A DNA stretch of 64,000 bases, from the NCBI RefSeq assembly GCF_900115555.1, contig NZ_FOWX01000013.1, forward strand, positions 95,008 to 159,007. The letters run 5' to 3'. Shown here one piece after another: positions 19,813 through 29,654 of this stretch. Every line of letters starts with the position of its first letter. The first letter of the stretch is position 1. The notes below the pieces were generated by a model. That model was not told where the DNA came from. It searched no databases and worked only from the letters and a program-made list of their open reading frames with translations. The position numbers were made by a program, and so were the translations under genes. Source of the DNA: Pseudomonas borbori (GTDB lineage Bacteria > Pseudomonadota > Gammaproteobacteria > Pseudomonadales > Pseudomonadaceae).

Positions 19813-20014
19813 GCAGTGCGTTCCCAATCAGATAAACCAGCAATCCCGCGCGTCCAGGCAATGCCAGGTGGCGGCAGTATAGAAGCCCGTCCGATGCTTA
19901 CCCAGAGAGACGCCTGCATGACACATCACAGGCACAGAAAATATTCAGTCAGCGAAAGGAATGACCAGCCGACGGACGTCGACAACAAGCGCCGGGGCTC
20001 TGCGACAGTCACAA

Positions 20015-20050
20015 AAAAGCCCCCGCCAACTCACGCTGGCGGGGGCTTTT
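20015..20050 (-). terminator. Rho-independent terminator of typA
   Basis: Perfect 14-base arms AAAAGCCCCCGCCA (20015-20028) and TGGCGGGGGCTTTT (20037-20050) around an eight-base loop. Read leftwards, the stem ends in a T run just after the typA stop at 20070. Confidence 0.92.
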
Positions 20051-20069
20051 CAGTCAGCGGGCCTTAGGA

Positions 20070-21890
20070 TCAGGCCTTGGCTTTCTTCGCGGCGCGGCTG
20101 CGCTCGCCTTCGTCGAGGATCTTCTTGCGCAGACGAATCGACTTCGGCGTCACTTCACAGAGCTCGTCGTCCTGGATGAACTCCAGCGCCTGTTCCAGGG
20201 TGAAGCGAACCGGCGGCACCAGGGCGATGGTTTCGTCTTTACCCGAAGCACGCATGTTGTCGAGCTTCTTGCCCTTGGTTGGGTTGACGCCCATGTCGTT
20301 GTCGCGGCTGTTCAGGCCGACGATCTGACCGTTGTAGATTTCCTGGCCGTGCTCGACGAACAGCTTGCCGCGCGCCTGCAGGGTTTCCAGGGAATAGGTC
20401 AGGGCCTTGCCGGTATCGATGGAGACCAGTACGCCGTTCTGACGACCGGACATGTCGCCGGACTTCATGGTGTCGTAACGATCGAAGATCGAAGTCAGGA
20501 TGCCAGCACCGTTGGTCAGGGTCAGGAACTGGTTGCGGAAACCGATCAGACCGCGAGCCGGGATGTTGTATTCCAGACGCACACGGCCCTTGCCATCCGG
20601 CACCATGTTGGTCAGGTCGCCCTTGCGCAGGCCCATCTCTTCCATGACTTTGCCCTGGGATTCTTCCGGGGTGTCGATGGTGACGTTCTCGAAGGGTTCC
20701 TGCTTGACGCCGTTGACCGTACGAATGATTACTTCCGGACGGCCAACGCCCATTTCGAAGCCTTCGCGACGCATGGTTTCGATCAGTACCGAGAGGTGCA
20801 GCTCACCACGGCCGGAGACCTTGAACTTGTCGGCGCTGTCGCCTTCTTCGACACGCAGGGCCACGTTGTACAGCAGCTCCTTGTCCAGACGCTCCTTGAT
20901 GTTGCGGCTGGTGACGAACTTGCCTTCCTTGCCGCAGAACGGCGAATCGTTGACCTGGAAGGTCATGGATACGGTCGGCTCGTCGACGGTCAGCGGCTTC
21001 ATCGCCTCGACGTTGTTGATGTCGCACAGGGTGTCGGAGATGAACAGCTGGTCCATGCCGCTGACGCAGACGATGTCGCCGGCGGTGGCTTCTTCAACAT
21101 CGATGCGGTGCAGGCCGTGGTGACCCATCAGCTTGAGGATGCGACCGTTGCGCTTCTTGCCTTCGGCGTCGATGGCGACCACCGGGGTGTTCGGCTTGAC
21201 GCGGCCACGGGCGATACGGCCCACACCGATAATGCCGAGGAAGCTGTTGTAATCCAGTGCCGAGATCTGCATCTGGAACGGACCGTCGATATCGACCTGA
21301 GGGGACGGCACGTTGTCGACGATCGACTGGTACAGCGGGGTCATGTCTTCGGCCATGTCGGTGTGATCCAGACCGGCGATGCCGTTCAGGGCCGAGGCGT
21401 AGACGACTTTGAAGTCCAGCTGTTCTTCGGTGGCGCCGAGGTTGTCGAACAGGTCGAAGATCTGATCCAGCACCCAGTCCGGACGCGCGCCCGGACGGTC
21501 GACCTTGTTGATCACCACGATCGGACGCAGGCCGGCTTCGAAGGCCTTCTTGGTCACGAAGCGGGTTTGCGGCATCGGGCCGTCCTGGGCGTCGACCAGC
21601 AGCAGCACCGAGTCGACCATCGACATCACGCGCTCGACTTCACCGCCGAAGTCGGCGTGGCCGGGGGTGTCGACGATGTTGATGTGGTAGCCGTTCCAGT
21701 TGATCGCGGTGTTCTTCGCCAGAATGGTGATACCGCGCTCTTTTTCCTGGTCGTTGCTGTCCATCACGCGCTCATCGTTGAGCTCGTTGCGCTCGAGGGT
21801 GCCGGACTGGCGCAGGAGCTTGTCCACCAGGGTGGTCTTACCGTGGTCGACGTGGGCGATGATGGCGATGTTGCGTAGATTTTCGATCAC
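20070..21890 (-). CDS. typA: Ribosome-associated GTPase TypA/BipA
   Basis: A translational GTPase of 606 residues that binds the ribosome and supports 50S assembly and stress growth. G1 [10 protein letters not shown] begins near residue 11; G3 [12 protein letters not shown] and G4 NKVD follow, then the EF-G-like domains III and V and a basic BipA-specific C-terminus ending [10 protein letters not shown]. The start is set at a GTG (21890), giving [18 protein letters not shown], the standard N-terminus and length; the in-frame ATG at 21926 would add 12 residues atypical of the family. A strong terminator follows it. Confidence 0.95.
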   Translation of the reverse strand: MIENLRNIAIIAHVDHGKTTLVDKLLRQSGTLERNELNDERVMDSNDQEKERGITILAKNTAINWNGYHINIVDTPGHADFGGEVERVMSMVDSVLLLVDAQDGPMPQTRFVTKKAFEAGLRPIVVINKVDRPGARPDWVLDQIFDLFDNLGATEEQLDFKVVYASALNGIAGLDHTDMAEDMTPLYQSIVDNVPSPQVDIDGPFQMQISALDYNSFLGIIGVGRIARGRVKPNTPVVAIDAEGKKRNGRILKLMGHHGLHRIDVEEATAGDIVCVSGMDQLFISDTLCDINNVEAMKPLTVDEPTVSMTFQVNDSPFCGKEGKFVTSRNIKERLDKELLYNVALRVEEGDSADKFKVSGRGELHLSVLIETMRREGFEMGVGRPEVIIRTVNGVKQEPFENVTIDTPEESQGKVMEEMGLRKGDLTNMVPDGKGRVRLEYNIPARGLIGFRNQFLTLTNGAGILTSIFDRYDTMKSGDMSGRQNGVLVSIDTGKALTYSLETLQARGKLFVEHGQEIYNGQIVGLNSRDNDMGVNPTKGKKLDNMRASGKDETIALVPPVRFTLEQALEFIQDDELCEVTPKSIRLRKKILDEGERSRAAKKAKA

Positions 21891-22051
21891 TGGTGTATCT
21901 CGATCAGAGGATTCGGTTTGCCGCATAGTCTACGCGGCGGATATTAACTAAATACGAATTCGGCCAGACGGTGCAAAAGCGCAGCGGCTTTTACCCCGCC
22001 TGCAGGTCGGGAGGGCGATGGCGGATGCTGCCGCCATTCAACCCGGGCGTC

Positions 22052-23506
22052 TTATGCCGGACGATAAACGCGCACATTGGCATACCCCTCGCTAAGCAGG
22101 TGGTGGGCATGCAAACGACTCATGACGCCCTTGTCGCAATACAGCAGGTATTGGCGATTGGCATCCAGTTCCTTGAAACGGCTGTTCAGGGCATAGAACG
22201 GCAGCGTTTGCACTTCGATACCGGGCAGCTCTAGCGGCTGCTCTTCGGCGTTATCCGGGTGACGGATGTCGATGATGACATGACTGGCCAGGGCCTCGCT
22301 GACTTCCTCGACCTTGACGTCCTTGCCCAGCTCGTCGATCACCTTGTCGATCGGCAGCAAGGTCGCGCGCTCGAGGGCACGCTGGAGAACCGCCATATCG
22401 AACTGACGCTCCTCATGTTCGATGCGTTCTTTCTTCGCCCGGGTGGTCGGGTTCACCGAGATCACGCCGCAATACTCCGGCATGTGCCTGGCGAACTCGG
22501 CGGTGCCGATGGCGCTGGCGGTGTCGATGATGTCCTGCTTGTGACTGGCGATCAGCGGGCGCAGCACCAGCATGTCGGTGGCCGAATCGATCACCGAGAG
22601 GTTGGGCAGGGTCTGGCTGGAGACCTGGGAAATCGCCTCGCCGGTGACCAGGGCGTTGATCTCCAGCTTCTCGGCCATATGGGTGGAGGCGCGCAGCATC
22701 ATGCGCTTGAGGATCACGCCCATCTGGCTGTTGTCGACCTTGCCGAGAATCTCGCCGAGCACTTCCTCGAAGGGCACGCTGATAAACAGCACGCGCTGGG
22801 AACGGCCGAACTTCTGCCACAGGTAATGGGCCACTTCCATCACGCCCAACTCGTGGGCACGGCCGCCGAGGTTGAAGAAGCAGAAATGGGTGACCAGACC
22901 GCGGCGCATCATCTGATAGGCGGCGACCGTGGAATCGAAACCGCCGGACATCAGCACCAGGGTCTGCTCCAGCGAACCCAGCGGGTAACCGCCCAGGCCC
23001 TGATGCTGGTTATGGATGACGAACAGGCGCTGGTCGCGGATCTCCATGCGCACTTCGACTTCGGGCTGCTTCAGGTCGATTCCGGCGGCGCCGCATTGCT
23101 GGCGCAACTGGCTGCCGACATAGCGCTCGACATCCATGGAGCTGAACGCATGCTTGCCGGCACGCTTGCAGCGCACGGCGAAGATCTTGCCCGGCAGCTT
23201 GTCGGCGAAGTGCAGCTTGCATTTATCCAGCACGTCGTCGAAGTCGCCCAGCGGGTATTCGTCGACCTGGAGGAAATGGGTGATGCCCGGCGTGCAGCTG
23301 AGCCGCTCGATCATCGCCTGCAGGGTTTTCGCCTCGCTGACCCGGGTCTCGACTTCCAGGTTGTCCCACACACCGCTGACCAGCAGCTGCGGATCGAGAT
23401 CGCGCAGCACCGAGCGGATGTTCTTCGCCAATTGCCGGATAAAATGCTTACGCACCGGCCGGCTTTTGATGGTGATTTCTGGAAAGACTTTAACGATCAG
23501 TTTCAT
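22052..23506 (-). CDS. thiI: tRNA 4-thiouridine synthase ThiI
   Basis: Transfers sulphur to U8 of tRNA and in many bacteria also to ThiS for thiamine thiazole synthesis. The 484-residue protein has an N-terminal ferredoxin-like and THUMP region, the PP-loop SGGFDS at 187-192, and a C-terminal rhodanese domain ending in [10 protein letters not shown] with Cys457 as the persulphide carrier. The rhodanese extension marks the Escherichia/Pseudomonas type. The ATG at 23506 starts [10 protein letters not shown]; upstream in-frame codons run through the glnA regulatory region and are rejected. It is divergent from glnA. Confidence 0.96.
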   Translation of the reverse strand: MKLIVKVFPEITIKSRPVRKHFIRQLAKNIRSVLRDLDPQLLVSGVWDNLEVETRVSEAKTLQAMIERLSCTPGITHFLQVDEYPLGDFDDVLDKCKLHFADKLPGKIFAVRCKRAGKHAFSSMDVERYVGSQLRQQCGAAGIDLKQPEVEVRMEIRDQRLFVIHNQHQGLGGYPLGSLEQTLVLMSGGFDSTVAAYQMMRRGLVTHFCFFNLGGRAHELGVMEVAHYLWQKFGRSQRVLFISVPFEEVLGEILGKVDNSQMGVILKRMMLRASTHMAEKLEINALVTGEAISQVSSQTLPNLSVIDSATDMLVLRPLIASHKQDIIDTASAIGTAEFARHMPEYCGVISVNPTTRAKKERIEHEERQFDMAVLQRALERATLLPIDKVIDELGKDVKVEEVSEALASHVIIDIRHPDNAEEQPLELPGIEVQTLPFYALNSRFKELDANRQYLLYCDKGVMSRLHAHHLLSEGYANVRVYRPA

Positions 23507-23601
23507 TAAAACGGCGCATGCCGAGACGGCTAAAAAACAGGGGCGCGGATTATAGCGGAAATTGTGCAAGCTTTGACCAAAAATACCGCCACCCAGATAA
23601 A

Positions 23602-23649
23602 TGCACCTTATTAGTGCAGCAATAATGCGATAAGGTCCATTTTGGTGCG
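23602..23649. promoter_or_regulatory. Two NtrC binding sites upstream of glnA
   Basis: Site 1 is TGCACCTTATTAGTGCA (23602-23618) and site 2 is centred near 23641 with the core CCATTTTGGTGC. Both fit the 17-base NtrC consensus TGCACCA-N3-TGGTGCA. Their centres are 31 bases apart (about three helical turns) and lie roughly 110-140 bases before the predicted start point, the geometry of an NtrC enhancer. Confidence 0.85.
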
Positions 23650-23721
23650 CAAAACATCGCCCCGGTGATTCGCAGGCCTCGCCACCCTTGAGTTTCAGCC
23701 GCTTAACCCATTCTTGTGCAC

Positions 23722-23737
23722 TGGCATGCAATTTGCT
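23722..23737 (+). promoter_or_regulatory. Sigma-54 promoter of glnA
   Basis: TGGCATGCAATTTGCT has GG and GC separated by exactly ten bases, matching the -24/-12 consensus TGGCAC-N5-TTGCT. Transcription would begin near 23748, leaving a leader of about 87 bases before the glnA ATG. The upstream NtrC pair supports nitrogen-regulated RpoN transcription. Confidence 0.87.
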
Positions 23738-23834
23738 CTCTTGTGAGGCAGGTTATCCTGGCGGACTATCGCGCCCGGCCGCACCCTATTATCGAGGGCT
23801 CACCATTCAGAGCCTTATCCACCTGGAGGACAGC

Positions 23835-25241
23835 ATGTCGAAGTCGATTCAACTGATCAAAGAACACGACGTGAAGTGGGTTGACCTGCGCTTCACCGAC
23901 ACCAAGGGCAAACAGCACCACGTGACCATGCCGGCACGCGATGCCCTGGACGAAGACTTTTTCGAAATCGGCAAGATGTTCGATGGTTCTTCCATACATG
24001 GCTGGAAAGGCATCGAAGCCTCCGACATGATCCTGCTGCCGGTCGACGAAACCGCCGTACTCGACCCGTTCACCGAAGAACCGACCCTGATCCTGGTCTG
24101 CGACATCATCGAGCCGAGCACCATGCAGGGCTACGACCGCGACCCGCGCTCGATCGCCAAGCGCGCCGAGGAATACCTCAAGTCCACCGGTATCGGCGAC
24201 ACCGTATTCGTCGGCCCGGAGCCCGAGTTCTTCATCTTCGACGAAGTGAAGTTCAAGTCGGACATCTCCGGCTCGATGTTCAAGATCTACTCCGAACAAG
24301 GTTCCTGGATGTCCGACCAGGACGTCGAAGGCGGCAACAAGGGCCACCGTCCAGGCGTCAAAGGCGGCTACTTCCCGGTTCCGCCGTTCGACCACGACCA
24401 CGAAATCCGTACTGCCATGTGTAATGCCATGGAAGAAATGGGCCTGGTCATCGAAGTGCACCACCACGAAGTGGCGACTGCCGGTCAGAACGAAATCGGC
24501 GTGCAGTTCAACACCCTGGTGGCCAAGGCTGACGAAGTTCAGACCCTGAAGTACTGCGTACACAACGTCGCCGACGCCTACGGCAAGACCGCTACCTTCA
24601 TGCCCAAGCCGCTGTATGGCGACAACGGCTCGGGTATGCACGTGCACATGTCGATCAGCAAAGACGGCAAGAACACCTTCTCCGGCGAAGGCTATGCCGG
24701 CCTGTCCGATACCGCCCTGTACTTCATCGGCGGCATCATCAAGCACGGCAAGGCCCTGAACGGCTTCACCAACCCGTCGACCAACTCCTACAAGCGTCTG
24801 GTTCCGGGCTTCGAAGCGCCGGTCATGCTGGCCTACTCGGCACGCAACCGTTCGGCCTCGATCCGTATCCCGTACGTGTCCAGCCCGAAAGCCCGCCGCA
24901 TCGAGGCACGCTTCCCGGATCCGGCTGCCAACCCGTACCTGGCCTTCGCAGCACTGCTGATGGCCGGCCTGGACGGCATCCAGAACAAGATCCACCCGGG
25001 CGATGCCGCCGACAAGAACCTGTACGACCTGCCGCCGGAAGAAGGCAAGCTGATCCCGCAGGTCTGCGGCAGCCTGAAAGAAGCCCTGGAAGAGCTGGAC
25101 AAGGGCCGCGCCTTCCTGACCAAGGGCGGCGTGTTCTCCGACGACTTCATCGACGCTTACCTGGAGCTGAAGAGCGAAGAAGAAATCAAGGTGCGCACCT
25201 TCGTTCACCCGCTGGAATACGACCTGTACTACAGCGTCTAA
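23835..25241 (+). CDS. glnA: Glutamine synthetase type I
   Basis: ATP-dependent synthesis of glutamine from glutamate and ammonia, the central assimilation enzyme. The 468-residue product has [14 protein letters not shown] (catalytic loop, about 47-60), [10 protein letters not shown] (metal ligands, 127-136), the [10 protein letters not shown] segment (264-273) and NRSASIRIP. Tyr397 in NLYDLPPEE is the adenylylation site of GSI-beta enzymes. A GGAGGA ribosome site precedes the ATG at 23835. It has an NtrC/sigma-54 control region upstream and its own terminator, so it is mainly monocistronic, unlike the glnALG arrangement in enteric bacteria. Confidence 0.98.
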   Translation: MSKSIQLIKEHDVKWVDLRFTDTKGKQHHVTMPARDALDEDFFEIGKMFDGSSIHGWKGIEASDMILLPVDETAVLDPFTEEPTLILVCDIIEPSTMQGYDRDPRSIAKRAEEYLKSTGIGDTVFVGPEPEFFIFDEVKFKSDISGSMFKIYSEQGSWMSDQDVEGGNKGHRPGVKGGYFPVPPFDHDHEIRTAMCNAMEEMGLVIEVHHHEVATAGQNEIGVQFNTLVAKADEVQTLKYCVHNVADAYGKTATFMPKPLYGDNGSGMHVHMSISKDGKNTFSGEGYAGLSDTALYFIGGIIKHGKALNGFTNPSTNSYKRLVPGFEAPVMLAYSARNRSASIRIPYVSSPKARRIEARFPDPAANPYLAFAALLMAGLDGIQNKIHPGDAADKNLYDLPPEEGKLIPQVCGSLKEALEELDKGRAFLTKGGVFSDDFIDAYLELKSEEEIKVRTFVHPLEYDLYYSV

Positions 25242-25260
25242 GCCTGCAGGCAAGACAAGA

Positions 25261-25284
25261 GGCCACCTTCGGGTGGCCTTTTTT
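25261..25284 (+). terminator. Rho-independent terminator of glnA
   Basis: Arms GGCCACC (25261-25267) and GGTGGCC (25272-25278) close a TTCG tetraloop, followed by a run of six T. It lies 20 bases after the glnA stop. Confidence 0.94.
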
Positions 25285-25413
25285 GTGGCCGCTCAGCGAA
25301 CGCTTGCGCCGAGCAGCCAATTTGTTGCGCCAGTCCTAATTGCCACACCAGCGCCCTTGCCAGCGCGCCCCGCCAATGCAAGTCTTAGCCCTACATCCAC
25401 CGGGAGTCTGGCC

Positions 25414-25971
25414 ATGCGCCGAATACTCACCTGCCTGCTGTTGGTCCTGGCCGTGCCGGCCAGCGCACAGATCTACAAGTACACCGACGCCAACGGCAAC
25501 ACGGTGTTTACCGACCAGCCACCGGAAGGCCAGGCGGCACAAAGCATCGAGCTGCCAACCACCAACACGGTGGAGATGTCCGCACCGAGCGTACCGCCCA
25601 GCGGCAGCCACGAGGACGAGCAGACAGCGCCCTATAGCACCCTGCAACTCACCGACCTGCCCAGCGCTGAAGCCCTGCGCGCGAACGACGGCACCTTCAG
25701 CGTCGGAGTCGAACTGCAGCCACGCCTGGCGACCGGCCACCGCCTGCGCCTGCTGCTCGATGGCCAGCCCTACGGCCAGCCGAGCAATGTGCCGCGCCTG
25801 CAGTTGACCAATATCGACCGTGGCGAGCACAGCCTGGCGGTCGAGGTACTGAGCGGCGATCAGCCGATCCAACAGAGCGCCAGCGTCAGCTTCACCGTGC
25901 AGCGGGTCAATACCGGCAGCCCGGCACTGCGCCCGCCGCCACCGCCGCCAACTCCAAAACCGGCACCCTGA
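25414..25971 (+). CDS. DUF4124 domain protein, copy 1
   Basis: A 185-residue exported protein: a short signal peptide (LLLVLAVPASA), then IYKYTDANGNTVFTDQPPEG, the signature of the DUF4124 domain, a proline-rich linker, and an Ig-like part with HRLRLLLDGQPYG and ISTRGEHSLAVEVL-type strands, ending in a polyproline tail (RPPPPPPTPKPAP). Function unknown. The ATG at 25414 is chosen because it opens directly into the signal peptide. Its stop lies two bases before a second, clearly related gene, so the pair arose by tandem duplication. The location between glnA and ntrB suggests, but does not show, a link with nitrogen control. Confidence 0.85.
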   Translation: MRRILTCLLLVLAVPASAQIYKYTDANGNTVFTDQPPEGQAAQSIELPTTNTVEMSAPSVPPSGSHEDEQTAPYSTLQLTDLPSAEALRANDGTFSVGVELQPRLATGHRLRLLLDGQPYGQPSNVPRLQLTNIDRGEHSLAVEVLSGDQPIQQSASVSFTVQRVNTGSPALRPPPPPPTPKPAP

Positions 25972-25973
25972 CC

Positions 25974-26588
25974 ATGCGCGGCCTGCTGCTCTGCCTGCTC
26001 CTGGCTGGCCTGCCGGCCGCCGCCCAGGTCTATACCTACGTCGACGCGGACGGCAACCGCGTTTTCACCGACCGCCCCGCCAGCGACAATGCCGAACGCA
26101 TCGAACTGCCTCCAACCAACAACATGAGTTTGCCCGCCAGCACAACCCCAGCGCCCGTGGCAGAACCCCGAACACCTGCACCGTCCTACCAGATGCTGCG
26201 CATTCTGCTGCCGCAGCCCGACGTGACCATCCGCGACAGCGCCGGCAACCTGATCGTCACCGCCACCAGCGAGCCGGCACTGCACAGCGGACACAGCTTT
26301 CGCCTGCTGCTCGATGGCCAGGCGGCAGGCACAAGCGGACGCAGCCCGGTTTTTTCGCTGGAGAATATCGACCGCGGCACCCATCAACTGGCAGTGGAAA
26401 TCATCGACAGCCAGGGCCGCATCCTGGAGCGCACCCCGAGCCAGCCACTGCACATGCTGCGCATCTCCCTGGCGCAGAAACGCCTGGTCAAACCCTGCAA
26501 GAAAGGCGATTACGGCGTGCGCGCGGAATGCCCACTCAAGGACAAACCAGCGGAAAAGAAAGATATTCCCTTCGTGCCCTTTATTTAG
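25974..26588 (+). CDS. DUF4124 domain protein, copy 2
   Basis: A 204-residue paralogue of the preceding gene. The signal peptide (LLLCLLLAGLPAAA) is followed by VYTYVDADGNRVFTDRPASD, then a proline/threonine linker and an Ig-like segment with HSFRLLLDGQAAG and IDRGTHQLAVEI, closely parallel to copy 1. The C-terminus differs: a lysine-rich tail with two cysteines (KPCKKGDYGVRAECPLK). It starts two bases after copy 1, so translation is probably coupled. Function unknown; expected to act in the periplasm. An NtrC-type palindrome begins 11 bases after its stop. Confidence 0.85.
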   Translation: MRGLLLCLLLAGLPAAAQVYTYVDADGNRVFTDRPASDNAERIELPPTNNMSLPASTTPAPVAEPRTPAPSYQMLRILLPQPDVTIRDSAGNLIVTATSEPALHSGHSFRLLLDGQAAGTSGRSPVFSLENIDRGTHQLAVEIIDSQGRILERTPSQPLHMLRISLAQKRLVKPCKKGDYGVRAECPLKDKPAEKKDIPFVPFI

Positions 26589-26598
26589 GCGAAGCTGT

Positions 26599-26615
26599 CG
26601 CACCATATTGGTGCG
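26599..26615. promoter_or_regulatory. NtrC binding site upstream of ntrB
   Basis: CGCACCATATTGGTGCG is a perfect 17-base palindrome matching the NtrC consensus at every position but the outermost pair. It lies about 250 bases before the ntrB start and suggests autoregulation of ntrBC, as known for glnLG in enteric bacteria. Confidence 0.82.
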
Positions 26616-26732
26616 CTACGCCGTATCACGGACTATGCTTTCCCTGTTTTGGTTCGCTCAGCCTCCCGAGCACCGAACCGAAACGCCCCCAAGTCGCCGC
26701 CCCGGCTTATTCCACGGGCCTTTTCGGGGCTT

Positions 26733-26748
26733 TGGTTTGCTTCTTGCA
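26733..26748 (+). promoter_or_regulatory. Candidate sigma-54 promoter of ntrBC
   Basis: TGGTTTGCTTCTTGCA keeps GG and GC ten bases apart and the TTGC of the -12 element, but the -24 element is TGGTTT instead of TGGCAC. It is 117 bases before the ntrB ATG and about 125 bases after the NtrC palindrome. The match is weaker than at glnA. Confidence 0.55.
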
Positions 26749-26864
26749 TTTTCCTGCTGCATTGCCGGAAGCCTTAAGGTCCGCTGACATTTCGTCACGG
26801 CCGCGACGGTGGTCCGTTTGGCGCAGCAACGCGGCTCACGGCGCAACCTCAGCTGAGCCCATAT

Positions 26865-27950
26865 ATGACTATCAATGACGCACTGCACCGCCTGCTGCTC
26901 GACAACCTGACCACCGCCACCCTGCTGCTCAACGCCGACCTGCGCCTCGAGTACATGAATCCGGCGGCGGAAATGCTCCTGGCCGTCAGCGGCCAGCGCA
27001 GCCACGGACAATTCATCAGCGAGCTGTTCACCGAATCGAGCGAGGCCCTGAGCGCCCTGCGCCAGGCGGTCGAGGAGGCGCATCCGTTCAACAAACGCGA
27101 GGCCGTGCTGACCGCCGTCACCGGCCAGACCCTGACCGTCGATTACGCGGTGACGCCGATCCTCAATCGCGGCGAAACCCTGCTGCTGCTGGAGGTGCAC
27201 CCACGCGACCGGTTGCTGCGCATCACCAAGGAAGAGGCGCAGCTGTCCAAGCAGGAAACCACCAAGATGCTGGTGCGCGGCCTGGCCCACGAGATCAAGA
27301 ACCCGCTCGGCGGCATTCGCGGCGCCGCCCAGTTGCTCGCCCGCGAACTGCCGAACGAGGACCTCAAGGACTACACCAACGTCATCATCGAAGAGGCCGA
27401 CCGCCTGCGTAACCTGGTCGACCGCATGCTCGGTTCGAACAAATTGCCGGCGCTGGCGCTGGCCAACGTGCACGAGGTGCTGGAGCGGGTCGGCAGCCTG
27501 ATCGAGGCGGAAAGCCAGGGCAGCATCATTTTGGTGCGCGATTACGACCCGAGCATTCCCGACGTATTGATCGATCGCGAGCAGATGATCCAGGCCGTGC
27601 TCAATATCGTGCGCAACGCCATGCAGGCCATCGGCTCGCAGAACGAACTGCGCCTGGGCCGCATCACCCTGCGCACCCGCACCCTGCGTCAATTCACCAT
27701 CGGCCATATCCGCCATCGCCTGGTGGCCCGCCTGGAAATCATCGACAACGGCCCCGGCATCCCTGCCGAACTGCAGGACACCATCTTCTACCCCATGGTC
27801 AGCGGGCGTGCCGACGGCACCGGGCTGGGCCTGGCGATCACCCAGAACATCATTAGTCAGCATCAGGGCCTGATCGAGTGCGAGAGCCATCCTGGTCACA
27901 CCGTGTTCTCGATCTTCCTGCCGCTTGAACAAGGAGTAACGCCGTCATGA
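26865..27950 (+). CDS. ntrB: Nitrogen regulation sensor kinase NtrB
   Basis: Histidine kinase/phosphatase of the nitrogen two-component system; with PII it senses glutamine status and controls NtrC phosphorylation. The 361-residue cytoplasmic protein has an N-terminal PAS domain (about 10-115), the H-box LAHEIKNPLGGIRGAAQL with His142, and an ATPase domain with the N-box RNAMQAI, DNGPGIP and GTGLGLAI. There is no membrane segment, as expected for NtrB. Its stop overlaps the ntrC start (ATGA at 27947-27950), so the pair is coupled. The ATG at 26865 yields the normal length. Confidence 0.96.
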   Translation: MTINDALHRLLLDNLTTATLLLNADLRLEYMNPAAEMLLAVSGQRSHGQFISELFTESSEALSALRQAVEEAHPFNKREAVLTAVTGQTLTVDYAVTPILNRGETLLLLEVHPRDRLLRITKEEAQLSKQETTKMLVRGLAHEIKNPLGGIRGAAQLLARELPNEDLKDYTNVIIEEADRLRNLVDRMLGSNKLPALALANVHEVLERVGSLIEAESQGSIILVRDYDPSIPDVLIDREQMIQAVLNIVRNAMQAIGSQNELRLGRITLRTRTLRQFTIGHIRHRLVARLEIIDNGPGIPAELQDTIFYPMVSGRADGTGLGLAITQNIISQHQGLIECESHPGHTVFSIFLPLEQGVTPS

Positions 27951-29386
27951 GTCGCAGTGAAACCGTATGGATCGTCGACGACGACCGCTCCATCCGCTGG
28001 GTGCTGGAAAAAGCCCTGCAACAGGAAGGCATGACCACCCAGAGCTTCGACAGCGCCGACGGCGTCCTCGGCCACCTCAGCCGCCAGCAGCCGGACGTGA
28101 TCGTCTCGGACATCCGCATGCCCGGCTCCAGCGGCCTGGAACTGCTGGCGCGGATCCGCGAGCTGTACCCGCGCCTGCCGGTCATCATCATGACCGCCCA
28201 TTCCGACCTGGACAGCGCAGTGGCGTCCTATCAGGGCGGCGCCTTCGAGTACCTGCCCAAGCCGTTCGACGTCGATGAAGCGGTCTCCCTGGTCAAGCGC
28301 GCCTATCAGCACGCGCAGGAGCAGCAAGGTCTGCAGACGCCCGTCGAGCAGCCGCGCACCCCGGAAATCATCGGCGAGGCGCCGGCCATGCAGGAGGTGT
28401 TTCGCGCCATCGGCCGGCTCTCCCACTCCAATATCACCGTGCTGATCAACGGCGAATCCGGCACCGGCAAGGAGTTGGTCGCCCACGCCCTGCACCGCCA
28501 CAGCCCGCGGGCCGCCTCGCCGTTCATCGCACTGAACATGGCGGCGATCCCCAAAGACCTGATGGAATCCGAGCTGTTCGGCCACGAAAAAGGCGCCTTC
28601 ACCGGCGCCGCCAACCAGCGTCGCGGGCGCTTCGAGCAGGCCGACGGCGGCACCCTGTTCCTCGACGAAATCGGCGACATGCCGGCCGACACCCAGACCC
28701 GCCTGCTGCGCGTGCTGGCCGATGGCGAGTTCTACCGGGTCGGCGGCCACACCCCGGTCAAGGTCGACGTGCGGATCATCGCCGCCACCCACCAGAATCT
28801 GGAAACCCTGGTGCAGGACGGCAAGTTCCGCGAGGATCTGTTCCATCGCCTCAACGTGATCCGCATCCACATCCCGCGCCTGGCCGACCGCCGCGAAGAC
28901 ATCCCGACCCTGGCCCGCCACTTCCTCGCCCGCGCCGCGCTGGAACTGGCGGTCGAGCCCAAGCTGCTGAAAAGCGAGACCGAGGGCTATCTGCGCAACC
29001 TGCCGTGGCCGGGCAACGTGCGCCAGCTGGAAAACACCTGCCGCTGGATCACCGTGATGGCCTCAGGGCGCGAGGTGCATATCGACGACCTGCCCCCGGA
29101 ACTGCTCAGCCAGCCGCAGGACAGCGCCCCGGTGAGCAACTGGGAGCAAGCCCTGCGCCAATGGGCCGACCAGGCCCTGGGCCGCGGCCAGTCCGACCTG
29201 CTCGACAGCGCCGTACCGGCCTTCGAGCGGATCATGATCGAAACCGCGCTCAAGCACACCGCCGGCCGCCGCCGCGACGCCGCCCTGCTGCTGGGCTGGG
29301 GCCGCAACACCCTGACCCGCAAGATCAAGGAACTGGGCATGAAAGTCGACAGCGCCGACGACGACGACGACAGCGACGACAGCTGA
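27947..29386 (+). CDS. ntrC: Nitrogen regulator NtrC, sigma-54 activator
   Basis: Response regulator and enhancer-binding ATPase of 479 residues. The receiver domain has phospho-acceptor Asp55 in VIVSDIRMPG; the AAA+ domain has Walker A GESGTGKE (169-176), the sigma-54-contacting loop GAFTGA (216-221) and a GTLFLDEIGDM Walker B; the C-terminal Fis-type helix-turn-helix is in GRRRDAALLLGWGRNTLTRKIKEL. The extreme C-terminus is an unusually acidic tail of aspartates and serines. It is expected to act at the palindromes at 23602-23649 and 26599-26615. A terminator follows at 29408. Confidence 0.97.
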   Translation: MSRSETVWIVDDDRSIRWVLEKALQQEGMTTQSFDSADGVLGHLSRQQPDVIVSDIRMPGSSGLELLARIRELYPRLPVIIMTAHSDLDSAVASYQGGAFEYLPKPFDVDEAVSLVKRAYQHAQEQQGLQTPVEQPRTPEIIGEAPAMQEVFRAIGRLSHSNITVLINGESGTGKELVAHALHRHSPRAASPFIALNMAAIPKDLMESELFGHEKGAFTGAANQRRGRFEQADGGTLFLDEIGDMPADTQTRLLRVLADGEFYRVGGHTPVKVDVRIIAATHQNLETLVQDGKFREDLFHRLNVIRIHIPRLADRREDIPTLARHFLARAALELAVEPKLLKSETEGYLRNLPWPGNVRQLENTCRWITVMASGREVHIDDLPPELLSQPQDSAPVSNWEQALRQWADQALGRGQSDLLDSAVPAFERIMIETALKHTAGRRRDAALLLGWGRNTLTRKIKELGMKVDSADDDDDSDDS

Positions 29387-29407
29387 ACACCAGCTGGATA
29401 TGCAAGA

Positions 29408-29428
29408 ACGGGCCGCTGGCCCGTTTTT
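29408..29428 (+). terminator. Rho-independent terminator of ntrBC
   Basis: Arms ACGGGCC (29408-29414) and GGCCCGT (29418-29424) around a GCT loop, followed by five T. It lies 22 bases after the ntrC stop. Confidence 0.9.
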
Positions 29429-29542
29429 CATTGGCCATGTGCCCGGTTAGAAGGCTATCGGCATTCCTGCGTGAGCGGGCCTATCTGCGAAATCGGCGGT
29501 TACCGCCGCTCCCATCAAACAAGCTGTATGTCATTGATTTTA

Positions 29543-29654
29543 TGGGTACGACATTCCTTGTGGGAGGGGCTTTAGCCGCGAAAGCTTTCGGAGCCCCCAC
29601 AAAAAACATCGCGGCTAAAGCGGAACGCCGCCCGGCCCCTCCCACAGGTACCCA
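29543..29654. repeat. Nested palindromic intergenic repeat
   Basis: Outer arms TGGGTAC/GTACCCA, middle arms TGTGGGAGGGGC/GCCCCTCCCACA and inner arms GCTTTAGCCGCGA/TCGCGGCTAAAGC make a cruciform of about 112 bases in the ntrC-trmL gap. The pattern (TG-GGAG-GGGC ... GCCGCGA ... TCGCGGC ... CCCCTCCCACA) is that of widespread Pseudomonas REP doublets. The flanking sequence to 29992 shows no gene. Confidence 0.78.

Noticed and set aside
16444..20067. A 1207-codon open frame on the + strand opposite the DUF2339 gene
   Set aside because: It is glutamine/arginine-rich without any domain and is an antisense shadow of a high-G+C membrane-protein gene.
20349..21878. Long + strand frame opposite typA
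   Set aside because: Low-complexity Val/Gln/His-rich translation, fully antisense to a certain gene with intact GTPase motifs.
23766..25253. 495-codon frame opposite glnA
   Set aside because: Antisense to glnA, no recognisable domain, and covers the glnA promoter.
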